Below the pieces are notes generated by a model. The model saw only the letters and a list, made by a program, of their open reading frames with translations. It was not told where the DNA came from and made no database searches. The position numbers and the translations under genes are program-made. From Marinifilum_A sediminis (lineage in GTDB: Bacteria; Bacteroidota; Bacteroidia; Bacteroidales; Marinifilaceae), in contig CANMCX010000011.1 in assembly GCA_947496465.1 (NCBI GenBank), positions 62,001-126,000 of the forward strand: a DNA stretch of 64,000 nucleotides. The letters run 5' to 3'. Shown in pieces: positions 34,965-43,280 of the stretch; the stretch's first letter is position 1, and the number at the start of each line of letters is the position of its first letter.

Positions 34965-36296
34965 ATGAAAATAAAAGAACCACAACTACGAGTTGGAATC
35001 ATGTACGAAAAAGAGATTTCGTTTCAATTAAACGGAACTTATGTACTTCAACAAAATGGGAAAAAATACGCTGGAAATCAGCATGCAAAATTTGTTGATG
35101 GAAAAATTGTTTTCGATGGATTATGCGAGAATGAATTGATTTTCAACCCTGAAAATGAAAAAGAGGGATGCTTTGATCTGTTTGGTGTAACCATTGGAAT
35201 TAAATTTCATTGGGAGAGAAAAGAAGATCAGAAATTTAAAGGAGCCTTGCATTTTATCGTGGAAGACGAAAAACTGACTGCAATTAATGTGCTTTCCCTT
35301 GAAGATTATCTGGTAAGCGTAATTTCTTCTGAAATGAGTGCTACAAGTAGTATGGAACTTTTAAAAGCTCACGCTGTAATTTCACGATCGTGGTTGATGG
35401 CTCAGGTAATAAAGGGTGAAGAATTACTGCAATCCAATACAAATTACCAAAGTATTGTTGAAACAGAGGATTCTTATATTCGCTGGTACGATAGAGAAGA
35501 TCATGTTAATTTCGATGTTTGCGCCGACGATCATTGTCAGCGTTATCAGGGAATTACAAGACAATCTACACAATTGGTAGTTGAGGCAATTGAATCTACG
35601 CGTGGCTTGGTTTTGACCAGTGAAGGAAGGATTTGTGATGCAAGATTTTCCAAATGTTGTGGTGGTGTTGCTGAAACTTTCGAAAATGTTTGGGAACCGG
35701 AAAATCACAAATACTTGCAGGCAGTGATCGATAATCCTCAGGCACCTGCTGGTTACGATATGAATTTAAAAGATGAACTTGCTGCCGATAAATTTATTCG
35801 CACTTCGCCTGAGGCATTCTGTAATACAACAGATAAGGAAATTCTTTCGCAGGTTTTAAATGATTACGATCAGGAAACCATGGATTTTTATCGCTGGAAA
35901 GTGGAATACACACAGGAAGAAATTGCAGAATTAATCGAAAGAAAAACAGGAAAAGAATTTGGACAGATTTTGGATCTTATTCCAGGTAAACGAGGTGAAT
36001 CGGGACGATTAATTACACTGAAAATTATTGGCAGTAAACGATCATTAACCATTGGGAAAGAATTAGAAATTCGAAAAGTACTTTCAGAATCTCATTTGTA
36101 TAGTTCCGAATTTGTGGTTGATAAATTGGATCTTAAAAATGGAGTACCTTCTAAATTTGTTTTGATTGGTGCCGGTTGGGGACATGGCGTTGGTCTTTGT
36201 CAAATTGGAGCAGCCGTAATGGGAGCCAAAGGATACAAACACGATGAAATTCTACTTCACTATTTCAGAGGAGCTGAATTAGAAAAAAGATATTAA
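34965..36296 (+). CDS. SpoIID/LytB domain protein without a signal peptide
   Basis: A 443-residue protein. The SpoIID domain spans about residues 100-280, with VISSEMSATSSMELLKAHAV, SRSWLMA and VVEAIESTRGLVLTSEG followed by ARFSKCCGG, and the C-terminus has WGHGVGLCQIGA, a family hallmark. SpoIID is a lytic transglycosylase acting on glycan strands freed of peptides. Here the N-terminus MKIKEPQLRVGIMYEKEISF has no hydrophobic stretch, so export is not visible and the protein may act on imported glycan pieces in the cytoplasm. It is the sixth gene of the operon. Confidence 0.85.
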   Translation: MKIKEPQLRVGIMYEKEISFQLNGTYVLQQNGKKYAGNQHAKFVDGKIVFDGLCENELIFNPENEKEGCFDLFGVTIGIKFHWERKEDQKFKGALHFIVEDEKLTAINVLSLEDYLVSVISSEMSATSSMELLKAHAVISRSWLMAQVIKGEELLQSNTNYQSIVETEDSYIRWYDREDHVNFDVCADDHCQRYQGITRQSTQLVVEAIESTRGLVLTSEGRICDARFSKCCGGVAETFENVWEPENHKYLQAVIDNPQAPAGYDMNLKDELAADKFIRTSPEAFCNTTDKEILSQVLNDYDQETMDFYRWKVEYTQEEIAELIERKTGKEFGQILDLIPGKRGESGRLITLKIIGSKRSLTIGKELEIRKVLSESHLYSSEFVVDKLDLKNGVPSKFVLIGAGWGHGVGLCQIGAAVMGAKGYKHDEILLHYFRGAELEKRY

Positions 36297-36355
36297 CAAA
36301 TGTTTGAGAGTTTTATTTCGAATGAGGCTCTCAATACTATCAACTCGTTTTCATA

Positions 36356-38248
36356 ATGGAAAAGAGTAAAAGGATTAATAAAATCAATACAATGTCAAAA
36401 TCAAAATCAGGAAATCGCTCACCTTGGGCATGGATTCCATCCTTATATTTTGCTGAAGGTATTCCTTATGTAGTAGTGATGACGGTTGCAGTTATCATGT
36501 ATAAACGATTGGGTATTTCAAATACAGATATTGCACTTTATACTTCCTGGTTATACTTGCCGTGGGTAATTAAGCCATTTTGGAGTCCAATTGTTGATAT
36601 TTTAAAAAGTAAGCGTTGGTGGATTGTAAGCATGCAACTTTTGATTGGTGCTGGTTTAGCTGGTGTTGCTTTTACTGTTCCAACAACTTTGTTCTTTCAA
36701 TCAACATTAGCATTTTTCTGGTTATTGGCTTTTAGTTCCGCAACTCATGATATTGCCGCTGATGGTTTTTACATGTATGGGATTGATGATAGTCAACAAG
36801 CTTACTTTATTGGGATTCGATCTACATTTTATCGTTTAGCGATGATTACGGGGCAAGGGCTATTGATTATTTTAGCAGGCTTTTTCGAAGTTGCTTGGGG
36901 ATTAGAGCCAGTTGAAATAATGGTTAATTCTTCAATGAAAGATTCTAAAAAGGTTGAGTTGTTGGCGGAAAAAAGTACTGAGAAATCTAAGGATGATTTT
37001 TATTTTACTCTGGATAATACAAACCTTTTCGTAGAATCTGGTGTTATGATTGAGTCTGAGTTTGATTCCATTTCAAATCATGTTAAGAATTCTAATGTTG
37101 AGAATGGTTTTGTTTTACTTGAAAAAGAAAAAGAGGAAGAAAAAGAGGAAGATTCTTGGTGGGATAAATCTGTTGTAGATCCTTTGGAAGGTTTCATTAA
37201 AGACAATTTTGGATCTACTAAATATTCAAAAGATAAAGAAATCATAAAAGGAAATGTTGGAGTGGCTCATGTGAAACTTTCACTTGAACCTAAAGAAGGT
37301 AAGGAAATAATTTTAAGCTTATCTAGAAAAAAAGGTAATGAAAGTATTAACCTGATCAGTTCGGATCGATTAGTGTTTACAAAGGAGAATTGGGATAAGG
37401 AAGCTATTCTTCTTTTTCAAGTAGATCCTAAGATGAAGAAATCATCAAGTTCAATATTCATAGGAAGATCTGGAAATATTCCAATGGCATGGTCGATGAT
37501 TTTTGTGATATTAGCAGGTCTGTTTCTATTGTTTTCATTTTATCACAAATTTGCTTTACCAAAGCCTCAAGGAGATGAAGAGAAAGAAGTAAAAGGTTTT
37601 GCCAATGTATTTTCCGATTTTACTGAAACATTCACTACATTTTTCTTTAAGAAAGACATCTTGTTGATCATCGGGGTACTACTAACTTATCGCCTTGGAG
37701 AGTCGCAATTGGTAAAAATGGCTTCACCTTTCTTGTTAGACGGTAGAGAAATTGGAGGATTGGGATTATCTACCAGTGAAGTGGGAATTGTTTATGGAAC
37801 CATTGGAATTCTTTTTCTTACGATTGGAGGTATTTTGGGAGGATATGCAGCTTCACGAAAAGGTTTAAAGTACTGGCTGTGGCCTATGGTGATTGCTATT
37901 AACCTGCCAAATTTGGTTTATGTGTATCTTTCTTATGCATTGCCTGAATCATTTGTTTTGGTTTGTGCATCGGTGGCAGTTGAGCAGTTTGGATATGGTT
38001 TCGGATTTACAGCTTATATGTTGTATCAGATTTATGTATCCGAAGGAAAGCACAAAACAGCGCATTTTGCATTTTGTACGGGTTTAATGGCATTGGGGAT
38101 GATGATTCCTGGAATGGTATCTGGTTGGATTCAGGAAATGATTGGATATCAACACTTCTTTGTGTGGGTAATCATTTGTACCATTCCAAGTTTTATTATG
38201 GTGAAATTAATCAAGGTTGATCCTAAGTTTGGTATCAAGCAAAAATAA
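36356..38248 (+). CDS. AmpG-type MFS muropeptide permease with a large loop insertion
   Basis: Inner-membrane carrier of 630 residues. The N-terminus after a short basic tail is WAWIPSLYFAEGIPYVVVM, the AmpG-type opening, with about 12 hydrophobic segments in two groups. AmpG imports GlcNAc-anhydroMurNAc peptides. Residues about 185-372 form an extra hydrophilic block rich in Lys and Glu, ending in a beta-rich stretch (KGNVGVAHVKLSLEP, then SDRLVFTKENWDKEAILLFQV) that resembles one Calx-beta/hyalin-like repeat. Bacterial AmpG has about 490 residues, so the insertion explains the length. Start at ATG 36356; an ATG 12 codons later is also plausible. Confidence 0.85.
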   Translation: MEKSKRINKINTMSKSKSGNRSPWAWIPSLYFAEGIPYVVVMTVAVIMYKRLGISNTDIALYTSWLYLPWVIKPFWSPIVDILKSKRWWIVSMQLLIGAGLAGVAFTVPTTLFFQSTLAFFWLLAFSSATHDIAADGFYMYGIDDSQQAYFIGIRSTFYRLAMITGQGLLIILAGFFEVAWGLEPVEIMVNSSMKDSKKVELLAEKSTEKSKDDFYFTLDNTNLFVESGVMIESEFDSISNHVKNSNVENGFVLLEKEKEEEKEEDSWWDKSVVDPLEGFIKDNFGSTKYSKDKEIIKGNVGVAHVKLSLEPKEGKEIILSLSRKKGNESINLISSDRLVFTKENWDKEAILLFQVDPKMKKSSSSIFIGRSGNIPMAWSMIFVILAGLFLLFSFYHKFALPKPQGDEEKEVKGFANVFSDFTETFTTFFFKKDILLIIGVLLTYRLGESQLVKMASPFLLDGREIGGLGLSTSEVGIVYGTIGILFLTIGGILGGYAASRKGLKYWLWPMVIAINLPNLVYVYLSYALPESFVLVCASVAVEQFGYGFGFTAYMLYQIYVSEGKHKTAHFAFCTGLMALGMMIPGMVSGWIQEMIGYQHFFVWVIICTIPSFIMVKLIKVDPKFGIKQK

Positions 38249-38298
38249 TTTCACAGAATATAGATCATTAATAATTGCCAAATATTACAAAATTAGAT

Positions 38299-38829
38299 AT
38301 GAAAAAGCGAATTGCATTTCTCGGAGATAGCCTAACTCATGCAGGAAGGTGGGAAGAGTATTTTCTAAATGCCGATATATCTAATAATGGAATTCCAGGA
38401 GAAATTTCGATAGAAATTCTTTCACGTTTGGATGGTGTATTGCAAAAGCAACCTGATATTATTTTTGTGATGATGGGCATTAATGATTTGGGAAGTGGTA
38501 TTAATGTGGAAGAGATTCTGGGTCATTATAATCAACTTATTGATCGGGTTAAAAGAAATTCAAAAGCAAAATTGATTGTGCAGAGTTTGCTTCCTGTGAA
38601 TTTTGAACTATTTCCTATCACTATTTTTAATGCTGAGGATATCATCAATTTGAATGATTTGCTAAAATCTCAATGTAAAAAGGAAGATATCACTTTCGTG
38701 GATCTGTATTCATCTTTCGCGACAGGTTCCAATGAACTAATGAAAGAGTATACCTACGACGGGCTGCATTTAAATGATTCGGGATATTCTGTTTGGAAAA
38801 ATAAATTGTTCTCTGAAAACCTATTATAA
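38299..38829 (+). CDS. SGNH/GDSL hydrolase
   Basis: A 176-residue cytoplasmic esterase-like enzyme from the ATG at 38299 (MKKRIAFLGDSLTHAG). The four SGNH blocks are visible: GDSLT, GIPGE, MGINDL and DGLHLNDSGY with the catalytic Asp-His. Members remove acetyl groups from sugars. In this operon it may deacetylate O-acetylated muramic acid or a related ester (inference). It ends 4 bases before the acyltransferase gene. Confidence 0.85.
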   Translation: MKKRIAFLGDSLTHAGRWEEYFLNADISNNGIPGEISIEILSRLDGVLQKQPDIIFVMMGINDLGSGINVEEILGHYNQLIDRVKRNSKAKLIVQSLLPVNFELFPITIFNAEDIINLNDLLKSQCKKEDITFVDLYSSFATGSNELMKEYTYDGLHLNDSGYSVWKNKLFSENLL

Positions 38830-38833
38830 CATT

Positions 38834-39943
38834 ATGGAAAAACCGAAAAGACTAATGGCTTTGGATGCCTTTCGTGGGTTAACCATTGCTACAATGATTA
38901 CTGTAAATACTCCGGGGAGTTGGAGTCATGTGTATGCTCCATTGTTGCATTCAAAATGGCATGGTTGCACACCAACGGATTTAGTATTTCCATTCTTTTT
39001 ATTCGCTGTTGGAGTCGCCATGTTTTTTGCTTTTGGGAAGTTCAATCATCAATTGAATGCCGAAGCTGGAAAGAAAATAATAAAACGGACTCTTATTATA
39101 TTTGGCATTGGTTTGTTGCTGAATGCATTTCCGTTTTATCACATCAAGTTTGAAAATTTGAGAATAATGGGCGTTTTGCAGCGAATTGCTTTGGCTTACG
39201 GCATAGGTAGTTTTCTTTGTCTGACTTTAAACAAAACAAGGTTATTGTATCTATCTGGGGCAATTTTATTTTCTTATTGGGGCTTGGTGTATTTCTTTGG
39301 CGGAGAAAATCCATATAGTTTAGAAGGTAATCCTACTATGGCTTTTGATACAATGATTTTAGGAGCAAGTCATATGTATAAAGGTTTTGGAATTACATTC
39401 GATCCGGAAGGTTTGTTTAGTACACTTCCTGCAATAGTCACGGTTATTTTGGGATATCTAACGGGAGCTTTAATTTCCAAATCGGAAAAGAAAAGAATTG
39501 TTCCAAAACTATTAGTATTTGGAGCTTTTGGAGTGATATTAGGATTGGTTTGGAGTTTAGGATTCCCGATTAATAAACCCATTTGGTCGAGTTCTTATGT
39601 GATTTACACTGCAGGCTTGGCTCAATTGCTTATGGCGGTAATGATATATCTTATCGATATACTGGATTATAAAAAATGGGCACATCCATTTCTTGTTTTT
39701 GGAATGAATCCCCTTTTTATTTTTGTGCTTTCTGCTGTTTGGGTTAAGATTATTGTTTATGTAGTTCACTTTGCTGATGATGCAGGAAAAGTTATGAACG
39801 GCTATTCTTGGTTGTATCAGAATGGATTTGCTTCCTGGGCTGGACCTTTAAATGGATCTTTGCTCTTTGCATTAAGCCATATTTTGGTGTACTGGTTGAT
39901 TGTATTGTATTTATATCGGAAACGAATTTTTATTAAAATATAA
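38834..39943 (+). CDS. NagX-like membrane acyltransferase (HGSNAT/DUF5009 family)
   Basis: A 369-residue polytopic inner-membrane protein starting at ATG 38834 (MEKPKRLMALDAFRGLTIA). The family opening RLMALDAFRGLTIATMI with TNTPG-like NTPGSW and HSKWHGCTPTDLVFPFFLFAVG is that of NagX and of lysosomal heparan-glucosaminide N-acetyltransferase, which acetylates terminal glucosamine across a membrane. In GlcNAc-use clusters NagX commonly accompanies sugar transport. Last gene of the operon; a strong palindromic terminator follows at once. Confidence 0.85.
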   Translation: MEKPKRLMALDAFRGLTIATMITVNTPGSWSHVYAPLLHSKWHGCTPTDLVFPFFLFAVGVAMFFAFGKFNHQLNAEAGKKIIKRTLIIFGIGLLLNAFPFYHIKFENLRIMGVLQRIALAYGIGSFLCLTLNKTRLLYLSGAILFSYWGLVYFFGGENPYSLEGNPTMAFDTMILGASHMYKGFGITFDPEGLFSTLPAIVTVILGYLTGALISKSEKKRIVPKLLVFGAFGVILGLVWSLGFPINKPIWSSSYVIYTAGLAQLLMAVMIYLIDILDYKKWAHPFLVFGMNPLFIFVLSAVWVKIIVYVVHFADDAGKVMNGYSWLYQNGFASWAGPLNGSLLFALSHILVYWLIVLYLYRKRIFIKI

Positions 39944-39944
39944 T

Positions 39945-39974
39945 AAAAAAGCTTCGGAATTCCGAAGCTTTTTT
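39945..39974. terminator. Bidirectional terminator between the nagB operon and namZ
   Basis: A perfect 30-base palindrome (A6-GCTTCGGAA / TTCCGAAGC-T6), directly after the acyltransferase stop and 9 bases before the end of the convergent DUF1343 gene. Confidence 0.92.
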
Positions 39975-39982
39975 ATTTTGCA

Positions 39983-41260
39983 TTATTGATATAACCAATA
40001 TTGTTTTGATTTCTTTTTAAATTCTTCAGCAGGAATATCCCAAAGTTCTATGATATCTTCTACTCTGTACCTTTTAGAAAATAGACTTCTTATCTTTTTG
40101 CTACCACAAACTTTATCAAACATGCTTAATCGTGACTGATCACACATTTTGAAAATATTTTTTTGTGGATATAATTTATGTAACTCTTGTAATACATAGA
40201 ATTGAATTAAAGATAATGGAGCTTTTTTGATATCAGTAAAGTGAACCTGGACTCCATGAATCATTCTACCTTTGCTAACTGAGTAATAGGGCTTGTAATG
40301 AATTGGGCGAAACAGAGTGCCTGGTAAATTTAAATCATTCAGATTTTTTGATAGATCATCAGCATTTATCCATTCGGCAGCGAATAATTCAAATGGTTGA
40401 GTATAGCCAACTCCTATTGATATTGTATATAATTCACCTAAAATTCCTGAAATAGGATAATATATAGCACTTAATGAGTTTGGAATGTGAGGCGATGTTG
40501 GAACCCATGGTAATTTGGTATCAGCAAAAAGCATGTCTCTTTTCCAGCCTTCCATTTTTATAACAGTTAATTGGCATTTTTTTTCATTTTTCAACAATCC
40601 TTCATTGTTAATATAGTTTGCCAATTCTCCACAGGTAAGTCCGTAAATGTATGGGATAGGAAATTGACTAACAAATGAAATATAGTTAGGCTCAACCAAA
40701 GCGCCTTCAACTTTTAATCCACCAATCGGATTTGGACGATCCAAAACTATTAATTCCAAATTGTTTTCAGCGCAGGCTTCCATAGCTAAACCCATCGTAC
40801 TGATGTACGTGTATGAGCGAACACCAATATCTTGAATGTCATAAACCAAAGCATCTAAACCTTTAAGCATTTTGGCATTTGGTTTTTTATTTTTTCCGTA
40901 TAATGAGTAAACGGTGAGTCCGGTTTTTTTGTCGATGTAAGTTCCGACTTTATCTCCAGCTGCATGGTCACCACGAATTCCATGTTCAGGACTGTATAGT
41001 GCTTTGATTTTTAACTCTGGAGCAGCATGTAGAAGATCTATAGTAGATTGAAGATGTTGATTTACCCCCGTTGGATTGGTAATAATACCAATAGATTTTC
41101 CATTTAGGCTCTCAAAATTAGTTTTTTGTAGTACATCTATCCCTGTTAGTACTTTTTGAGCCTTTAACTCTTTAAGCGAAAATACTTGGGTAAATACAAA
41201 TATTATAAGAAAGAATAGTTGTGTCTTTTTGATGTGAATGCGCTTGTTGATCAGTTTCAT
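39983..41260 (-). CDS. namZ: DUF1343 exo-beta-N-acetylmuramidase, NamZ-like
   Basis: Exported protein of 425 residues with a signal peptide ending KELKA. It has the DUF1343/YbbC pattern: GKSIGIITNPTGVN, ALYSPEHGIRGDHAAGD, LVYDIQDIGVRSYTYISTM and VLDRPNPIGGLKVEG. NamZ (YbbC) of B. subtilis releases terminal MurNAc from murein glycans. This fits the MurNAc pathway encoded around it (murK, murQ, anmK). It is divergent from the GHL10 gene, and the intervening region has an operator-like site at 41345. Confidence 0.88.
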   Translation of the reverse strand: MKLINKRIHIKKTQLFFLIIFVFTQVFSLKELKAQKVLTGIDVLQKTNFESLNGKSIGIITNPTGVNQHLQSTIDLLHAAPELKIKALYSPEHGIRGDHAAGDKVGTYIDKKTGLTVYSLYGKNKKPNAKMLKGLDALVYDIQDIGVRSYTYISTMGLAMEACAENNLELIVLDRPNPIGGLKVEGALVEPNYISFVSQFPIPYIYGLTCGELANYINNEGLLKNEKKCQLTVIKMEGWKRDMLFADTKLPWVPTSPHIPNSLSAIYYPISGILGELYTISIGVGYTQPFELFAAEWINADDLSKNLNDLNLPGTLFRPIHYKPYYSVSKGRMIHGVQVHFTDIKKAPLSLIQFYVLQELHKLYPQKNIFKMCDQSRLSMFDKVCGSKKIRSLFSKRYRVEDIIELWDIPAEEFKKKSKQYWLYQ

Positions 41261-41311
41261 AACTATTTTTAGATTTTCACAAATTAGAACTTTGTTTTTT
41301 ATAAAATTCTA

Positions 41312-41340
41312 TTGCAAAACTAATAAAATTTCTATTTTTG
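41312..41340 (+). promoter_or_regulatory. Promoter toward the GHL10 gene
   Basis: TTG at 41312-41314, an 18-base spacer and TATTTTTG at 41333-41340. The predicted transcript would start close to the operator-like site and carry a long leader. Confidence 0.5.
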
Positions 41341-41344
41341 TAAC

Positions 41345-41355
41345 ATGTATGACAA
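41345..41355. promoter_or_regulatory. Putative GntR operator between namZ and GHL10
   Basis: ATGTATGACAA, with the GT-N3-AC core, 4 bases after the -7 box and 85 bases upstream of the namZ start on the other strand. It could control both directions. Confidence 0.55.
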
Positions 41356-41656
41356 GTTAATGAATTCTACAAAATCACAAAATTATTTTCCTAAATTTTA
41401 TTTTTGCTTTTTTCATTCTAATTGTGTGTTTTAATCACTCTTGCAAAAGTAAAAACAATTTAGCTTTTATAATTGAAACAGGTGAATTCAATATTGCTAA
41501 TCAGATCATTAATGGTAAGAATTAATGATAGATTAAAAGAATACATACATAAAATAAGGACTAATTAATATTTAGTAAGGAGAATAAGAATAATAAGGAG
41601 TGAATTTGTGCTGCAATAATTGGCATTTGTTACTTGATAGAAAATTACAAATAGAT

Positions 41657-43144
41657 ATGAAAAAAATTGTAATACTTGGGTTAATGATTTTGGTAAGTTT
41701 GTGTGTTTCTGCAAAAAAGAAATCGCCCAAAAGAGAAATGCGAGCAGTATGGATTGCTACGGTAGATAATATCGATTGGCCATCGAAATCGGGATTAAGT
41801 GTTGCTGAGCAAAAGGCAGAATTAATCGCTCATCTGGATCAGCATAAAAAAAATGGCATGAATGCTGTAATTTTTCAGATTAGACCGGCAACAGATGCTT
41901 TGTATGAATCCAGGTATGAGCCTTGGTCGCAATGGCTGACTGGTAAACAAGGGCAAGCACCGAATCCATATTACGATCCATTGCAATTTGCAATTGAGGA
42001 GTGTCACAAACGTGTAATGGAATTGCATGCTTGGATGAATCCTTACCGAGCTGTATATTCATATAAAGGGGCGAAAACTGATCCAAAGCACATTACCAAT
42101 ATTCAACCTGAACTTTTTCTAACCTACGGAAAACACAAATATTTTAATCCTGGCTTGCCTGAAACTAGAAACTATGTTTCGAAAATTGTTGGTGATGTTG
42201 TTCGCAGATACGATGTGGATGCGATTCATTTCGACGATTATTTTTATCCTTATAAAATAAAAGGAGAAGCATTCCCGGATTCATTAAGTTTTGCTAATCA
42301 TGGTGGTAATTTTTATCCAAACCGAATTGATGATTGGAGAAGAGAGAATGTAAATCTGGTGATTAAGCAAATAAATGATACCATAAAATCCATTAAACCA
42401 TGGATGCCTTTTGGCATATCTCCTTTTGGAGTCTGGAGAAATAAGAGTCTGGATAGAAAAGGTTCACGTACTAAGGCTGGGCAAACCAATTACGATGATT
42501 TGTATGCTGACGTTTTACTTTGGCTAAAGAAAGATTGGATTGATTATGTAACTCCGCAAATTTATTGGCACATTGGTAAGAAGGTAGCCGATTACAAAAC
42601 AATTGCAAAATGGTGGAATAAAAATTCCTTTGGTAAACCATGTTACATTGGACAAGGTGCTTACAGATTGAATCCGAAATCAGGAGTGAAAGCATGGCAC
42701 AATTCCGATGAAATTATTACTCAATTGAGGCTGAATAGAAAATTGAAACGAGTTGACGGTAGTATGTTTTTCTCATCAAAATCATTTACAAATAACCTTT
42801 TAGGAATAAATGAGAAGCTGCAATCTCAAATCTATCAGAAATTAACTTTAATTCCTGAATGTAAAACAATAGATCCAATTCAATTGTCTGCTCCAATGAA
42901 AATTGGTCTAAGTAAAGGGTATCTGCATTGGGATCAAGTAAAAGGTGCAAAATGTTATGTCGTTTATGTATTTGATAAAAATGATAAAATACAACTTGAT
43001 AAAGCAGATACTATTCTTTCAATTACTTCTCAGTCTCAATTGAAATTGGAAAATGGATCCGAAAATTGTAAGTACGTGGTAACATCTATAAGTAGGACAA
43101 ATACCGAAAGTATTGCCAGCGAATCTTTCGAGATTGAAAAATAG
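41657..43144 (+). CDS. GHL10/DUF187 family glycoside hydrolase-like protein
   Basis: Exported protein of 495 residues from ATG 41657, with a signal peptide to CVSA. The (beta/alpha)8-type GHL10 domain (about residues 30-385) has REMRAVWIATVDNIDWPS, FQIRPATDALYESRYEPWSQWLTG (quoted in part: PATDALYESRYEPWS), ELHAWMNPYR, IHFDDYFYPY and PQIYWHIGK. The C-terminal about 90 residues look like a fibronectin III-type domain. Family members occur in murein and exopolysaccharide clusters, and a muramidase-like activity is suspected but not shown for most. Regulation by the adjacent site at 41345 is likely. Confidence 0.85.
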   Translation: MKKIVILGLMILVSLCVSAKKKSPKREMRAVWIATVDNIDWPSKSGLSVAEQKAELIAHLDQHKKNGMNAVIFQIRPATDALYESRYEPWSQWLTGKQGQAPNPYYDPLQFAIEECHKRVMELHAWMNPYRAVYSYKGAKTDPKHITNIQPELFLTYGKHKYFNPGLPETRNYVSKIVGDVVRRYDVDAIHFDDYFYPYKIKGEAFPDSLSFANHGGNFYPNRIDDWRRENVNLVIKQINDTIKSIKPWMPFGISPFGVWRNKSLDRKGSRTKAGQTNYDDLYADVLLWLKKDWIDYVTPQIYWHIGKKVADYKTIAKWWNKNSFGKPCYIGQGAYRLNPKSGVKAWHNSDEIITQLRLNRKLKRVDGSMFFSSKSFTNNLLGINEKLQSQIYQKLTLIPECKTIDPIQLSAPMKIGLSKGYLHWDQVKGAKCYVVYVFDKNDKIQLDKADTILSITSQSQLKLENGSENCKYVVTSISRTNTESIASESFEIEK

Positions 43145-43226
43145 TCGTAAAAATATTATCACCTAAATAGAAACATAGAGTTACTTGGAGAAAGACTGAT
43201 AAGTGACGAACTTCTTATTACTCAAT

Positions 43227-43253
43227 AAAAGGAGTTTTTGTTAACTCTTTTTT
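43227..43253 (+). terminator. Weak terminator between GHL10 and the symporter gene
   Basis: Ten-base arms AAAAGGAGTT and AACTCTTTTT (one G-T pair), six-base loop, ending in T. It lies 28 bases before the next start, so read-through is probable. Confidence 0.55.
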
Positions 43254-43280
43254 AAATACTTAAAATCTAATATCACACGA

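Larger units (their letters stand above)
41261..41656. other. Divergent intergenic region between namZ and the GHL10 gene
   Basis: It holds a plus-strand promoter (41312-41340), the operator-like site 41345-41355 and about 300 bases of AT-rich leader before the GHL10 start. A 24-codon frame (ATG 41360 to TAA 41434) has no support beyond its start and stop. A second -7-like TATTTTTG at 41399-41406 lacks a -33 box. No RNA gene is recognised. Confidence 0.55.

Noticed and set aside
41360..41434. A 24-codon frame in the leader before the GHL10 gene
   Set aside because: Too short, Phe-rich and AT-driven, without any recognisable motif; kept only as a note in the intergenic entry.
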